Made by a program: the position numbers and the translations under genes
Assembly (NCBI GenBank): GCA_027450165.1
Contig: DAIDKE010000004.1
Coordinates: 60,085-124,084, forward strand
DNA from: Candidatus Saccharimonadota bacterium
GTDB taxonomy: Bacteria > Patescibacteriota > Saccharimonadia > Saccharimonadales > Saccharimonadaceae
DNA length: 64,000 nt
Direction: 5' to 3'
Notes under the pieces: model-generated
What the model saw: only the letters and a program-made list of their open reading frames with translations
Databases searched by the model: none
What the model was told of the DNA's origin: nothing
In this document: positions 35,318 through 44,053 of the stretch, one piece after another
Layout of the letters: every line of letters starts with the position of its first letter
Numbering within the stretch: position 1 is the stretch's first letter

Positions 35318-36259
35318 CTACCTGATGACAGTGCCACCCTGGCCGTTAATAGCGGCTTCAGCGCCGTCTAGCGAGGCTATAACGGCCTGTCGGCTGCCAC
35401 GAGCCTTGTCGACAAAGCCAATCGACGCCAGGACCTTCGGCAACATGCTACCGGGTGCGAACTGGTTTTGGTCAATATAACCGCGTAGTTCTTCGACAGA
35501 CGTCTCGCGCAGCTCGGTTTCATTTGGTGATCCAAAGTGAATGCGAACACCGTCAACCGAGGTTAAAATCAATAACTGCTCGGCGTTAATGCTATCCGCA
35601 AGGGCTGCGGCACTGGCATCTTTGTCGATTACCGCTTCAACCCCGGTCAATTTTTGGCCGTCGTCGATTACTGGTACACCGCCACCACCAACGGCGATCA
35701 CGAGACAGCCGTTATTTAAGAGCTGCTCAATAGTGTCTTTCTCGACGATCGTCTGCGGTTTGGGCGATGGTACAACCCGTCGCCAGCCCCTATTAGCATC
35801 TGGCTTAACGGCGAAGTGACGCTTTTCGGCGGCGGCTCTGGCCTCGGCTTCATCCCGATAGAACGGTCCAACTGGTTTCGACGGATCGCTAAAAGCTGGG
35901 TCGTCGGCGTTAACCACTACTTGTGTGACAACGGTTACGACTTGCAGCCGAATGCCATCGGCGCGCATTTCGTTGTCGATCGCCTGCTGTAGCCAATAAC
36001 CTATCATCCCCTGGCTCATAGCGTCGCAGCTATCGAGCGGCATAGTCGGTACTTCATCACTGCTAAAAGCTTCTTCGTGCAGCAGAATGTCCCCTACTTG
36101 GGGGCCATTACCATGTACAATCACAATTTGGTGCCCCTGTTTTATCAGAGGCACCAATTGACGCGCTGTAGCGGCCGCCTCAGCTTGTTGAGCGGCCGCG
36201 CTGGCACCACCCTGACGCTGCAGGGCATTCCCACCTAGGGCAATTACTACTCGAGACAT
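35318..36259 (-). CDS. arcC: Carbamate kinase
   Basis: A 313-residue amino acid kinase. VIALGGNALQRQG at the N terminus, HGNGPQVGDILL, a nucleotide-binding IAVGGGGVPVI with EAVIDKDASAAALA, and MLPKVLASIGFV. It transfers phosphate from carbamoyl phosphate to ADP, the ATP-yielding step of the arginine deiminase pathway. Last gene of the operon; its ATG overlaps the arcD stop. Confidence 0.95.
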   Translation of the reverse strand: MSRVVIALGGNALQRQGGASAAAQQAEAAATARQLVPLIKQGHQIVIVHGNGPQVGDILLHEEAFSSDEVPTMPLDSCDAMSQGMIGYWLQQAIDNEMRADGIRLQVVTVVTQVVVNADDPAFSDPSKPVGPFYRDEAEARAAAEKRHFAVKPDANRGWRRVVPSPKPQTIVEKDTIEQLLNNGCLVIAVGGGGVPVIDDGQKLTGVEAVIDKDASAAALADSINAEQLLILTSVDGVRIHFGSPNETELRETSVEELRGYIDQNQFAPGSMLPKVLASIGFVDKARGSRQAVIASLDGAEAAINGQGGTVIR

Positions 36260-37704
36260 TAGATAGAGATCTGTCCGCTTGCGAGTTGGTAAATGGCAAA
36301 GACCGACAAAGCGATTAAGATCAGGGCAATGACGGCTTCATATAGCTTGAAGGGCTTCTTGCTGTGGTTCTCTAGGCGAGCCCAGAGGAAGACAAAGATA
36401 CCTGGCGTGTAAATCAACACGGTTAGTAGCAAGTAGCTCCAGCCGGCGGCATAAACTAGCCACAAGGCGTATAAGCTAGCTACGACACCAACGACGATGT
36501 TCCAGCCACGCTTTGGTGTCTCGGGCTTTTCTTTGACCGAGTACTTCAGCTGGTAGAAGGCCGTAAAAGCGTACGGCAACAGAATGGTTGATGTTGCGAG
36601 GGCGTACATGAAGTTGTAGGCCGAGCCGTTATTGATAGCAAAGCTCAAAATAAACAGCTGGACTAAAACGTTGGTGACGGTTAATGCGACAACCGGCACA
36701 CCATTCTTGTTTTCTTTGGCAAAAACAGCTGGAAAAGTCTTTTTAGCTGCGGCACGGAACGGTAGTTCGAAGGCGAACATCGTCCAGGCTAGCCAGGCAC
36801 CGGCGATGGAAATGACTACACCGATGTTAATAAAGGCAGCGCCCCATGGGCCGACAATTGACTTTAGTAGTTCGGCCATTGCTGGCTGCGACAAGTTAGC
36901 TAACTCAGGGCTGGTCATGACACCCAATGACAAGATCGAAACAAGCACATAAATGGCTAAAACAGATAGAAAACCAAGAATTGTAGCCTTGCCAACGTTA
37001 CTTCTTTTAGTGGCGCGGCCCGAAAAGACCACAGCACCCTCGATACCAATAAACACCCAAACGGTGGTTAACATGGTACTTTGAACCTGGGTCATGACAT
37101 CTGAGAAGTTGAATTTACCACTGACGGTACCCCAGATATCGGTATTGAAAATGTTTAGCTTGAAGGCTAGAAAGGCCGCCAAGATGAAGATTAAAATCGG
37201 GACAATTTTGGCGATGGTAACTAATAGGTTTGTGATACCAGCCGTGCGCACACCCTTTAGGATTAGCACCTGACCGAGCCAAAGCACAACCGAGGCACCG
37301 ATGATTGATGCCCAGTTTTGGCCGTCTCCAAACAGATGGAAGAAGTAACCTAGGGCGCTAAACATTAAAGCGGCATAGGCAACGTTTCCAATCCAGGCCG
37401 AGATCCAATATCCCCAGGCCGAGTTGAAACCCATAAACTTACCAAAACCTGCCTCGGCGTAGCTGTAGATACCAGCGTCAAGGTCGCGGCGTTTTTTGTT
37501 AAGGTTTTGAAAACTAAATACCAAAAATAGCATGCCAACACCGGTAATAACCCAGCTGATGATGATTGCCATCAACGAGGCTCCGGCCGACATATTCTTC
37601 ATAAGGTTGAAAACGCCGCTACCAATGATGGAACCAACCACCAAACCGGTTAGCGACAACAACCCGAGATTGCGCTTCTCTTTTGTAACAGTTTTTGTTG
37701 CCAT
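36259..37704 (-). CDS. arcD: Arginine/ornithine antiporter
   Basis: A 481-residue APC-superfamily transporter with about 12-13 membrane segments and the family motif GLVVGSIIGSGVFNLMKNMS in the first helix. Position between arcB and arcC implies exchange of arginine for ornithine across the membrane, which makes the pathway self-sustaining without energy cost. Arginine would come from the host or environment because no arginine synthesis genes are seen. Confidence 0.92.
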   Translation of the reverse strand: MATKTVTKEKRNLGLLSLTGLVVGSIIGSGVFNLMKNMSAGASLMAIIISWVITGVGMLFLVFSFQNLNKKRRDLDAGIYSYAEAGFGKFMGFNSAWGYWISAWIGNVAYAALMFSALGYFFHLFGDGQNWASIIGASVVLWLGQVLILKGVRTAGITNLLVTIAKIVPILIFILAAFLAFKLNIFNTDIWGTVSGKFNFSDVMTQVQSTMLTTVWVFIGIEGAVVFSGRATKRSNVGKATILGFLSVLAIYVLVSILSLGVMTSPELANLSQPAMAELLKSIVGPWGAAFINIGVVISIAGAWLAWTMFAFELPFRAAAKKTFPAVFAKENKNGVPVVALTVTNVLVQLFILSFAINNGSAYNFMYALATSTILLPYAFTAFYQLKYSVKEKPETPKRGWNIVVGVVASLYALWLVYAAGWSYLLLTVLIYTPGIFVFLWARLENHSKKPFKLYEAVIALILIALSVFAIYQLASGQISI

Positions 37705-37725
37705 TGTGGGTTTCTCCTATACCCT

Positions 37726-38718
37726 TTATAACGTTAATGCCAAAACGGCTTTAATAGTGTGCAAACGGTTCTCGGCTTCGTCAAAGACGATGCTGTTTGA
37801 ACTGTTAAATACTTCGTCGGTCACTTCCATTTCGGTTAAACCAAACTGTTCGTGAACCTTTCGTCCGGTCTCGGTGTTCAGATTGTGGAACGACGGCAAG
37901 CAGTGCATGAACCTAACCTCGCGATTGCCGGTGTGATCTAGCATTGCTCGATTAACTTGATAGTTGCGTAATAGATTGATTCTATCTGCTAGCTGGTCCT
38001 CCTCGCCCATTGATGCCCAGATATCGGTGTAAATAAACTGCGTTCCGATTAACGCTTCGTCAAAATTGTCAGTAATAGTGATTTTTGCGCCCGACTGCGC
38101 GGCAAATTGGTGCGCTTGGTCAACCAGCTCGCCGGCTGGCCGTAGTTCGTTTGGCGCGAGGATTCGGAAATCAAGCCCCATCTGGGCGCAGGCTAGTAGT
38201 AAGGTGTTGGCGGTGTTGTTGCGGCCGTCGCCGACGTAAGTGATTTTTACGCCGCGCAGGTCTTTGCCGACGTACTCTTGCATGGTCATAAAATCAGCCA
38301 ACATTTGGGTTGGGTGGAATTTATCGGTTAGGCCGTTCCAAACTGGCACGCCAGAAAACTGAGCTAGTTTTTCGACGGTTTCGTGGGCAAAACCGCGGAA
38401 TTCAATGCCGTCAAACATGCGACCTAAGACTTTAGCGGTATCTTCGACTGATTCTTTTTTGCCTAGTTGGATGTCGTCTTTGCCGAGGTATTCGGCATTA
38501 ACGCCCAGGTCTTGGGCGGCGACCACAAAGGCCGACCGGGTTCGGGTCGAAGTCTTTTCGAATAGTAAAGCGATGTTTTTACCCTTATGAATGGCGTGTG
38601 GCTGACCGGCACGCTTTTGGCGCTTAAAATCATGCGACACTTCAAGCATCAAGTTAATTTCTTGAGGCGTAAAGTCGGTTAAGGTCAGTAGTGATCGACC
38701 GCGTAACGATCCGTTCAT
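37726..38718 (-). CDS. arcB: Ornithine carbamoyltransferase, catabolic
   Basis: Start at ATG 38718 (MNGSLRGRSLLTL) because GGGAGG lies 7 bases upstream; 330 residues. Carbamoyl phosphate loop EKTSTRTRSAF, HPTQMLADFMTM, ornithine-binding DIWASMGEE and the catalytic MHCLPSFHN. In this operon it would run phosphorolytically, citrulline to ornithine plus carbamoyl phosphate. Its ATG overlaps the arcA stop (TAATG). Confidence 0.95.
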   Translation of the reverse strand: MNGSLRGRSLLTLTDFTPQEINLMLEVSHDFKRQKRAGQPHAIHKGKNIALLFEKTSTRTRSAFVVAAQDLGVNAEYLGKDDIQLGKKESVEDTAKVLGRMFDGIEFRGFAHETVEKLAQFSGVPVWNGLTDKFHPTQMLADFMTMQEYVGKDLRGVKITYVGDGRNNTANTLLLACAQMGLDFRILAPNELRPAGELVDQAHQFAAQSGAKITITDNFDEALIGTQFIYTDIWASMGEEDQLADRINLLRNYQVNRAMLDHTGNREVRFMHCLPSFHNLNTETGRKVHEQFGLTEMEVTDEVFNSSNSIVFDEAENRLHTIKAVLALTL

Positions 38719-39956
38719 TAGATATCCTCCCGCACTAGCGGCATACTCATACATCTAGGGCCACCGCGACCGCGGCCAAGCTCGGCGCCACCGATTTCAA
38801 TCACTTCGACGCCTGCTTCGCGCAGCTTTTGATTTGAAACATAATTTCGGTCATAAGTTACAACAACGCCCGGTGCAATAGCCAAGGTGTTGCTACCGTC
38901 ATTCCACTGTTCCCTGGCGGCAGCAATCGGGTCACCACCGGCTACCTTAATGAGATCAACGTGATCCAGGCTGAGTGCGCGGCGCAAGGTATCTTCAACG
39001 TCGGTCGACTTGGTGATCTTTGGATAACGAGTCCCCTCTTGTGGCTCCAGGGTGTACATATTCATATGGCCGCCACTGTCGAGAATTTCGGGGTGAATCG
39101 TAAACTTATTGCGGTCAATCATCGTAAACACCGTATCAAGGTGCATAAAGGCGTGCGATTTAACTGGAATCTCGACGGCGATAATTCGCTTAAAACCAGA
39201 GTTTTCAAATAAATTAGCGGCCATGGTCTCGATCGCCTCTGGCGTGGTGCGCTCACTGAGGCCAATCGCCATAGTATCGTGACTTAGTACCTGCTCGTCA
39301 CCACCTTCCATTGAAAAGTGCTGATTACGGTTGTACCAAATCGGCACATTAGCGTTGGCAAATCGCGGATGGTGCTTGATGATGTATTCCATGAACAGGG
39401 ACTCGCGCCGGCGAGCTGGCCAGTGCATGCGGTTAATCGTTAGACCATTGCCAATAACGGCGTTAGGGTCGCGCGTAAAGTACAAGTTTGGCATTGGATC
39501 AAGATAGAACGGATAGGAATTCTGCTCAACCATGGTGTGCAGCTGCTGAATATGTTCCTCGGGGACTGGCAGTTGGTCTTTGCGAACTCCAGCCATAATA
39601 GTGTGCACGGCGTCGATCGGTGACATCTGTGTTAAGTAGCCAATCAAGGTGTCGGTGATGCGCCGCTCGCCCTGGTTTGAGGCGAAGACCATATCGCGAA
39701 TAAATTCTTGGCGAACGCCATCATCGGCCAAAGCTTCGGCCGACATCTGGTCGAGGTACAAAACTTCGACGCCACGATCGCGCAACACGTTTGTAAAATT
39801 ATCGTGCTCGGCTTGAGCAACGCGCAGATACGGAATGTCGTCGAATAGTAAATCTTTAAGATAGTTTGGCGTCAAGTTCTCTAACTCTGCGCCCGGTCTG
39901 TGAACCAACACCGTTTTTAGAGTGCCGATTTCTGATGTGATATGTAGCGGATCCAT
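38718..39956 (-). CDS. arcA: Arginine deiminase
   Basis: A 412-residue enzyme. Substrate-binding FTRDPNAVIGNGLTINRM, EGGDEQVLSHDTMAIG, HLDTVFTMID and catalytic Cys in RGRGGPRCMSMPLVR are present. It converts arginine to citrulline and ammonia; the ammonia may also protect against acid. First gene of the operon with a 16-base-spacer promoter (39991-40018) and GGTGGG upstream of the ATG. Confidence 0.96.
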   Translation of the reverse strand: MDPLHITSEIGTLKTVLVHRPGAELENLTPNYLKDLLFDDIPYLRVAQAEHDNFTNVLRDRGVEVLYLDQMSAEALADDGVRQEFIRDMVFASNQGERRITDTLIGYLTQMSPIDAVHTIMAGVRKDQLPVPEEHIQQLHTMVEQNSYPFYLDPMPNLYFTRDPNAVIGNGLTINRMHWPARRRESLFMEYIIKHHPRFANANVPIWYNRNQHFSMEGGDEQVLSHDTMAIGLSERTTPEAIETMAANLFENSGFKRIIAVEIPVKSHAFMHLDTVFTMIDRNKFTIHPEILDSGGHMNMYTLEPQEGTRYPKITKSTDVEDTLRRALSLDHVDLIKVAGGDPIAAAREQWNDGSNTLAIAPGVVVTYDRNYVSNQKLREAGVEVIEIGGAELGRGRGGPRCMSMPLVREDI

Positions 39957-39990
39957 GTGTATTTTCCCACCGTTTTATGTTACTAAGTTC

Positions 39991-40018
39991 ATTATAAACT
40001 TAAACATTTTAAGTGCAA
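39991..40018 (-). promoter_or_regulatory. arc operon promoter
   Basis: On the minus strand, TTGCAC, a 16-base spacer, TATAAT. The leader of about 30 bases contains no clear ArgR-type box. Confidence 0.65.
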
Positions 40019-40048
40019 GCCGGGTCAATAACAGATAACAGAGATATG

Positions 40049-42766
40049 TTAGCGAAGTTTTAGTTCGGTTGGATCGGCCGATTTTGCAGGCTCAAGTGCG
40101 CTTTGGCTCACCTTTTCGGCGACATTGGTCGATGCTGAGCTCTTTTTACGGCGCCGGGTGCGTTTTTTCTTGGCGGGCTGTGGGTTTTCTGATCCTAAAT
40201 CTACCGTATTAACGTTGGTGGCTTGTAAAATCGCCTCGCCGGCAGCTATCTTTTCGCCGCTGGTGGGTGCCGCTGGCTGAGCCGGTGTAATGGTCGTACC
40301 GTTGGCATTAATTGGCCACTGGGCGGCCTGGGCTGGCGTTTGTTTAGGTTGTAGGTTTTGTGGCGGCAGAATAGCGCTGGCGATTTCTTGTTCGACGTCG
40401 GTTCGGTTGCGGCTGTAACGGCGGCGAGTATATTCAATAATCCGACCAGTGTTGTCGATCTGTGGTGGCGGCAGCTGCAGGGTGCGGGCGCTAAAAGCTG
40501 GCGCCTTTTCACCACTAATCACCATATTGATAACAAAATTACGGTTGTGCATCTGCAGCAGATCGGCGGCCTCAAACTGGGGCTCAAACTGCTTAGATAA
40601 GATTGGCGCATCATCGGCCGAAACACGGAAGCTAATCATCGTACCAACGTTGCCGAAGACGGCATCGCGAACCGTGTCGGTCATCTGGGAGATATACTGG
40701 TTAGCGACCGTAAGGTTTAGGCCGTACTTGCGGGCTTCCGATAGAATCGTGGCGAACGAATCGGTAGCGAAGTTCTGGAACTCGTCGACGTACAAGTAGA
40801 ATGGCCGGCGGTCTTCGATGTCAGCGATATCGCTGCGGCTCATGGCAGCAAGCTGAATCTTGGTTACCAAGAAGGCGCCTAGGATAGCGGCGTTGTCCTC
40901 ACCAATTAAACCCTTAGACAGGTTGACGACTAAAATCTTGCCTTCGTCCATGATCTGACGAATATTAAAGGTACTCTTCGGCTGGCCGATGATATTACGG
41001 ATAACCGGGTTGGCCGTAAAAGCACCCACCTTGTTTAGAACTGGCGCAATGGCTTCGGCCACAAACTTATCGTTCCAACTAGCAAACTCAACTTTCCAGA
41101 AATTCAATACAACCGTGTCAGTACAGTAACCAAGCGTTTCATTGCGAAAACGCTTGTCGGTTAGCATGCGCGTGATGTCCAGCAGCGTTGTTTCCGGACG
41201 GTCGAGCAAGGCCAAAATCGTATAACGCAAAATATATTCCAGACGCGGACCCCAGGATTCGCTAAACATTCGCTTAAGTACGCCAATGACCTCTGACGAT
41301 ATATTGGTCTTAAACTTCGGATCAATTACCTCAAGCGGGTTAAAACCGAGCGGATAAGCGGTGTCGGCCGGATTAAAGTAGACAACGTCTTCAATGCGCG
41401 AACCGGGCACGAAACGCAGGTTATTGACTGCAAAGTCACCGTGTGGGTCGATAATGGCATAACCTTGGTTATGGAAGATATCGCTGAGCGCGAATAACTC
41501 AAGCAAACCTGATTTACCGGCACCAGTCTGACCAATAATATAGACGTGTCGTGAGCGGTCGGAGCGCAGCATGCCAAATTGGTGGTTGATACCACGGAAA
41601 TTGGTCAGGCCGAAGGCGCTGATGTTCTCGTCAAAGGCTGGGTCACCGGTGATAACTGGCAACTTAGCTGGCGGTTCAGCCGTTTTTGACGACGCCCAAA
41701 CAATATTTGGCGTCTCGACGTTGGTGTGCGGCAGGTGAAAAACACTCGCCAACTCTTCGATATTCAGGATAAAGTTAGGACCGCTGAAACTGCGCGACCG
41801 GTAAGCGTTCAGGTCTTCCTTCTTGAAACTTTGTGAAGCAATCTTAAAACCGTTCAAGTTAGTACTATTAAACTGTTTAAAACTACCAACAATTGCCTGC
41901 ATGCGCAGTCGCCCGCTCTCGCTACTCTCGCCCAGGTAGGCAATGCGTATTTTCACCTGATAACCCAGTTTGGTGGCCTTTTTCTCGGCTTCGGCGATGC
42001 GAGTTTTATCGCGGTCAGATAGCTCGCGCACGGCTGTCGTGCCCTTACCCTCTTCTGGTGGGCGCCACAGGGCCTCGAACAAAGTTCCAAACCAACGGAA
42101 GCCATCACCGGTAAAGCTAAACGTGCCGCGCTTCACTCCGCTAACCCAGCTTTCGGAAGCCTTGTGCCAATCGTCGGCAATTGGCCGAGTCAAGATCTGA
42201 ATCCACAGCTCCTCACCGGTGGACTCTAGTTTAGCCAAGGTACCTGTAATACCGGCCAGTGGGTCAACCTCAAAGCTCTGGAAGGTCTTAATTGGCAGCA
42301 TTTCGTTATCGGTTAGGGTAATTTCGGCGGTATGGACGACGCTGTGGTTGTATTCGTGTTGAACGTAATCTTCGTCGGCGGTGTGAATTTGAACGGTTGG
42401 ATATTGTGAATAGATCTGACTTTCGACGAAGCTACGCAAAGTACGCGGCACCCAGGCATAAAAACGAATCTGGCCATTGACCGAGGCAATCTCAAAACTG
42501 AGGTGTTCTTGAACGCCGCCATTCAGCTTTAGTTCGTTGCGGTCGCGTAAAATACCGTGCAAACTAGCAAATAATTGCTCGGCCGCCAGCTCTTTTTTGT
42601 CGTTTGCTTTAGGGATTTCTAAAATCAGCAAATCGCTAGGCACTGTCACGGGCACAACAGCCGCCTTGCGGAAATTGCGCCATGACAAGAACCCGAGGAT
42701 TAAGACGATCGGAATCCAGACGTACCACTGTAAAAGTAACTCAAAAAACGATTGAACAATACCCAT
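40049..42766 (-). CDS. Conjugation-type ATPase (VirB4/TraG-like, type IV secretion)
   Basis: A 905-residue protein with an N-terminal membrane segment (about residues 12-32), a large unassigned domain, and a C-terminal HerA/FtsK-type motor. Walker A is IIGQTGAGKSGLLELFA, followed by YAIIDPHGDF; Walker B is FYLYVDEFQNFATDSF and the sensor region is LTVANQYISQM. The tail is Gln/Pro-rich and ends with a Lys/Arg cluster (KKKRTRRRKK). A second, shorter homologue lies at 63126. It may pump DNA or protein, or belong to pilus or secretion machinery; other T4SS genes are not visible here. Confidence 0.8.
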   Translation of the reverse strand: MGIVQSFFELLLQWYVWIPIVLILGFLSWRNFRKAAVVPVTVPSDLLILEIPKANDKKELAAEQLFASLHGILRDRNELKLNGGVQEHLSFEIASVNGQIRFYAWVPRTLRSFVESQIYSQYPTVQIHTADEDYVQHEYNHSVVHTAEITLTDNEMLPIKTFQSFEVDPLAGITGTLAKLESTGEELWIQILTRPIADDWHKASESWVSGVKRGTFSFTGDGFRWFGTLFEALWRPPEEGKGTTAVRELSDRDKTRIAEAEKKATKLGYQVKIRIAYLGESSESGRLRMQAIVGSFKQFNSTNLNGFKIASQSFKKEDLNAYRSRSFSGPNFILNIEELASVFHLPHTNVETPNIVWASSKTAEPPAKLPVITGDPAFDENISAFGLTNFRGINHQFGMLRSDRSRHVYIIGQTGAGKSGLLELFALSDIFHNQGYAIIDPHGDFAVNNLRFVPGSRIEDVVYFNPADTAYPLGFNPLEVIDPKFKTNISSEVIGVLKRMFSESWGPRLEYILRYTILALLDRPETTLLDITRMLTDKRFRNETLGYCTDTVVLNFWKVEFASWNDKFVAEAIAPVLNKVGAFTANPVIRNIIGQPKSTFNIRQIMDEGKILVVNLSKGLIGEDNAAILGAFLVTKIQLAAMSRSDIADIEDRRPFYLYVDEFQNFATDSFATILSEARKYGLNLTVANQYISQMTDTVRDAVFGNVGTMISFRVSADDAPILSKQFEPQFEAADLLQMHNRNFVINMVISGEKAPAFSARTLQLPPPQIDNTGRIIEYTRRRYSRNRTDVEQEIASAILPPQNLQPKQTPAQAAQWPINANGTTITPAQPAAPTSGEKIAAGEAILQATNVNTVDLGSENPQPAKKKRTRRRKKSSASTNVAEKVSQSALEPAKSADPTELKLR

Positions 42767-42815
42767 AATTAATATGCCTTTATTGTCTCACCAAAGGTAC
42801 GACTTGGCAAATAAG

Positions 42816-43865
42816 CTATTTAGTTTCAGCCAAAGTGTAAGTTGCTTTGGCGACGCGCTTGAACTCTGGCTTGCTTTGCAGGTTCAGCAGAATTGTCGTC
42901 TCTTTGACTTGGCGACTTTTTAGAACGCGTTTGACGATTTCGTCGCGGTGTAGCGGTTCTTTGGCGTCGATTAACACCTTGGTAATAATATCTGAAACCG
43001 TTCCGCGGCTGTAACCCCAGTTATCAAGGGCGTAAATACCACGGCCAATTAGTACGAAACGCTTGTCTTTGATTAGCTCGTTGTGAATCGCCTGAGTGGT
43101 GACATCTTTGCGCTTGAAGTCGCTGTCCTTGATTTTTTTAGCGATGTCGCTAAAGTGCATTGGCTTGCCATTTTCGGCTAGCACAACATAAATTTTGTCG
43201 CGAATATTCTTTGGGTTAACGGTTGGCCATTTAGCGAGGCCCCAGTTGTCATTTAGGTGTGCCAACAATTTACTGACCGACGCCAGGGCACGAACGTGAC
43301 TTGGGTGTTCGTAACCCAAAACATCGTGCAACTGGTTGATGTCCATCGGTTCGCCGTTCTTTTTGATTGTACTGACAATCTCGTCAACCTTGGCGCGCAG
43401 TTGTTTTTCGTCGCCGTATTGAGCAATGCCAACGGCGTGGAAATAATTATCATTTTCGTTAATTACGGTTAGACCCGGCGTTAACTCGGCAATAAATGCC
43501 ACATGGGCGCGCTGTTTGGTGTCGGTTGCTTTGCCGTAAATAGCGTCGGCTAAGTCCTGAACTCGAGCCACGCGACCCATTTCGCTTAAACTGCGCACAA
43601 AGCTCTTCTCTAGCTTGGCGACAACATCGGTTTTACCGTTTTCGGCAGCGGCCTTTAGGCGGGTCAAAATAGCCTTTTCCAGCTGGCGAACGCGTTCACG
43701 GGTAATACCGAGCAACTCACCGATCTGCTCTAGGGTTTCACGGCGATCATAAAGACCAAAGCGACGAGTAATAATCTCACGCTCACGCTCTTGCTCGATA
43801 ATGGACAGAATTTCACTGACACTTGCCTCAAGGTCAATATTCTGTTCGTGGTTCACGTCGCTCAT
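42816..43865 (-). CDS. Sigma-region-4 helix-turn-helix protein with HARE-HTH-like repeats
   Basis: A 349-residue protein. Residues about 22-72 match sigma-70 region 4 (EREREIITRRFGLYDRRETL...LGITRERVRQLE), but regions 1-3 are absent, so it is not a full sigma factor. The rest contains repeated winged-helix units of the HB1/ASXL/RpoE-delta (HARE-HTH) type, for example GKPMHFSDIAKKI...FVLIGRGIYALDNWGY and KEPLHRDEIVKRVLKSRQVKETTILLNLQ. It could contact RNA polymerase beta flap and -35 DNA as a global modulator (inference). GAGAGGAC precedes the ATG, one of few well-leadered native genes. Confidence 0.8.
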   Translation of the reverse strand: MSDVNHEQNIDLEASVSEILSIIEQEREREIITRRFGLYDRRETLEQIGELLGITRERVRQLEKAILTRLKAAAENGKTDVVAKLEKSFVRSLSEMGRVARVQDLADAIYGKATDTKQRAHVAFIAELTPGLTVINENDNYFHAVGIAQYGDEKQLRAKVDEIVSTIKKNGEPMDINQLHDVLGYEHPSHVRALASVSKLLAHLNDNWGLAKWPTVNPKNIRDKIYVVLAENGKPMHFSDIAKKIKDSDFKRKDVTTQAIHNELIKDKRFVLIGRGIYALDNWGYSRGTVSDIITKVLIDAKEPLHRDEIVKRVLKSRQVKETTILLNLQSKPEFKRVAKATYTLAETK

Positions 43866-43928
43866 GGAATTGGTAGTCCTCTCTGCCGCACCTCAAAGGT
43901 TAAATTTTTTATTAGCGATTGATGTTCA

Positions 43929-43957
43929 TTATATAAGATTATCTATATAATGTCAAA
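43929..43957 (-). promoter_or_regulatory. Consensus promoter of the sigma-region-4 gene
   Basis: On the minus strand, TTGACA, a 17-base spacer, TATAAT; a perfect match to the sigma-70 consensus. A second upstream candidate, TTTACA, 19-base spacer, TATAAT, lies at 44014-43984. The leader is about 60 bases. Confidence 0.8.
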
Positions 43958-44053
43958 TCCCTTTATACCTCCGCGTTGAACTCATTATAGCATGAAATAG
44001 ACAGGGTTTGTAAATAGTGGTACAAAAAGCAGATTATATAACAATTACTACTG

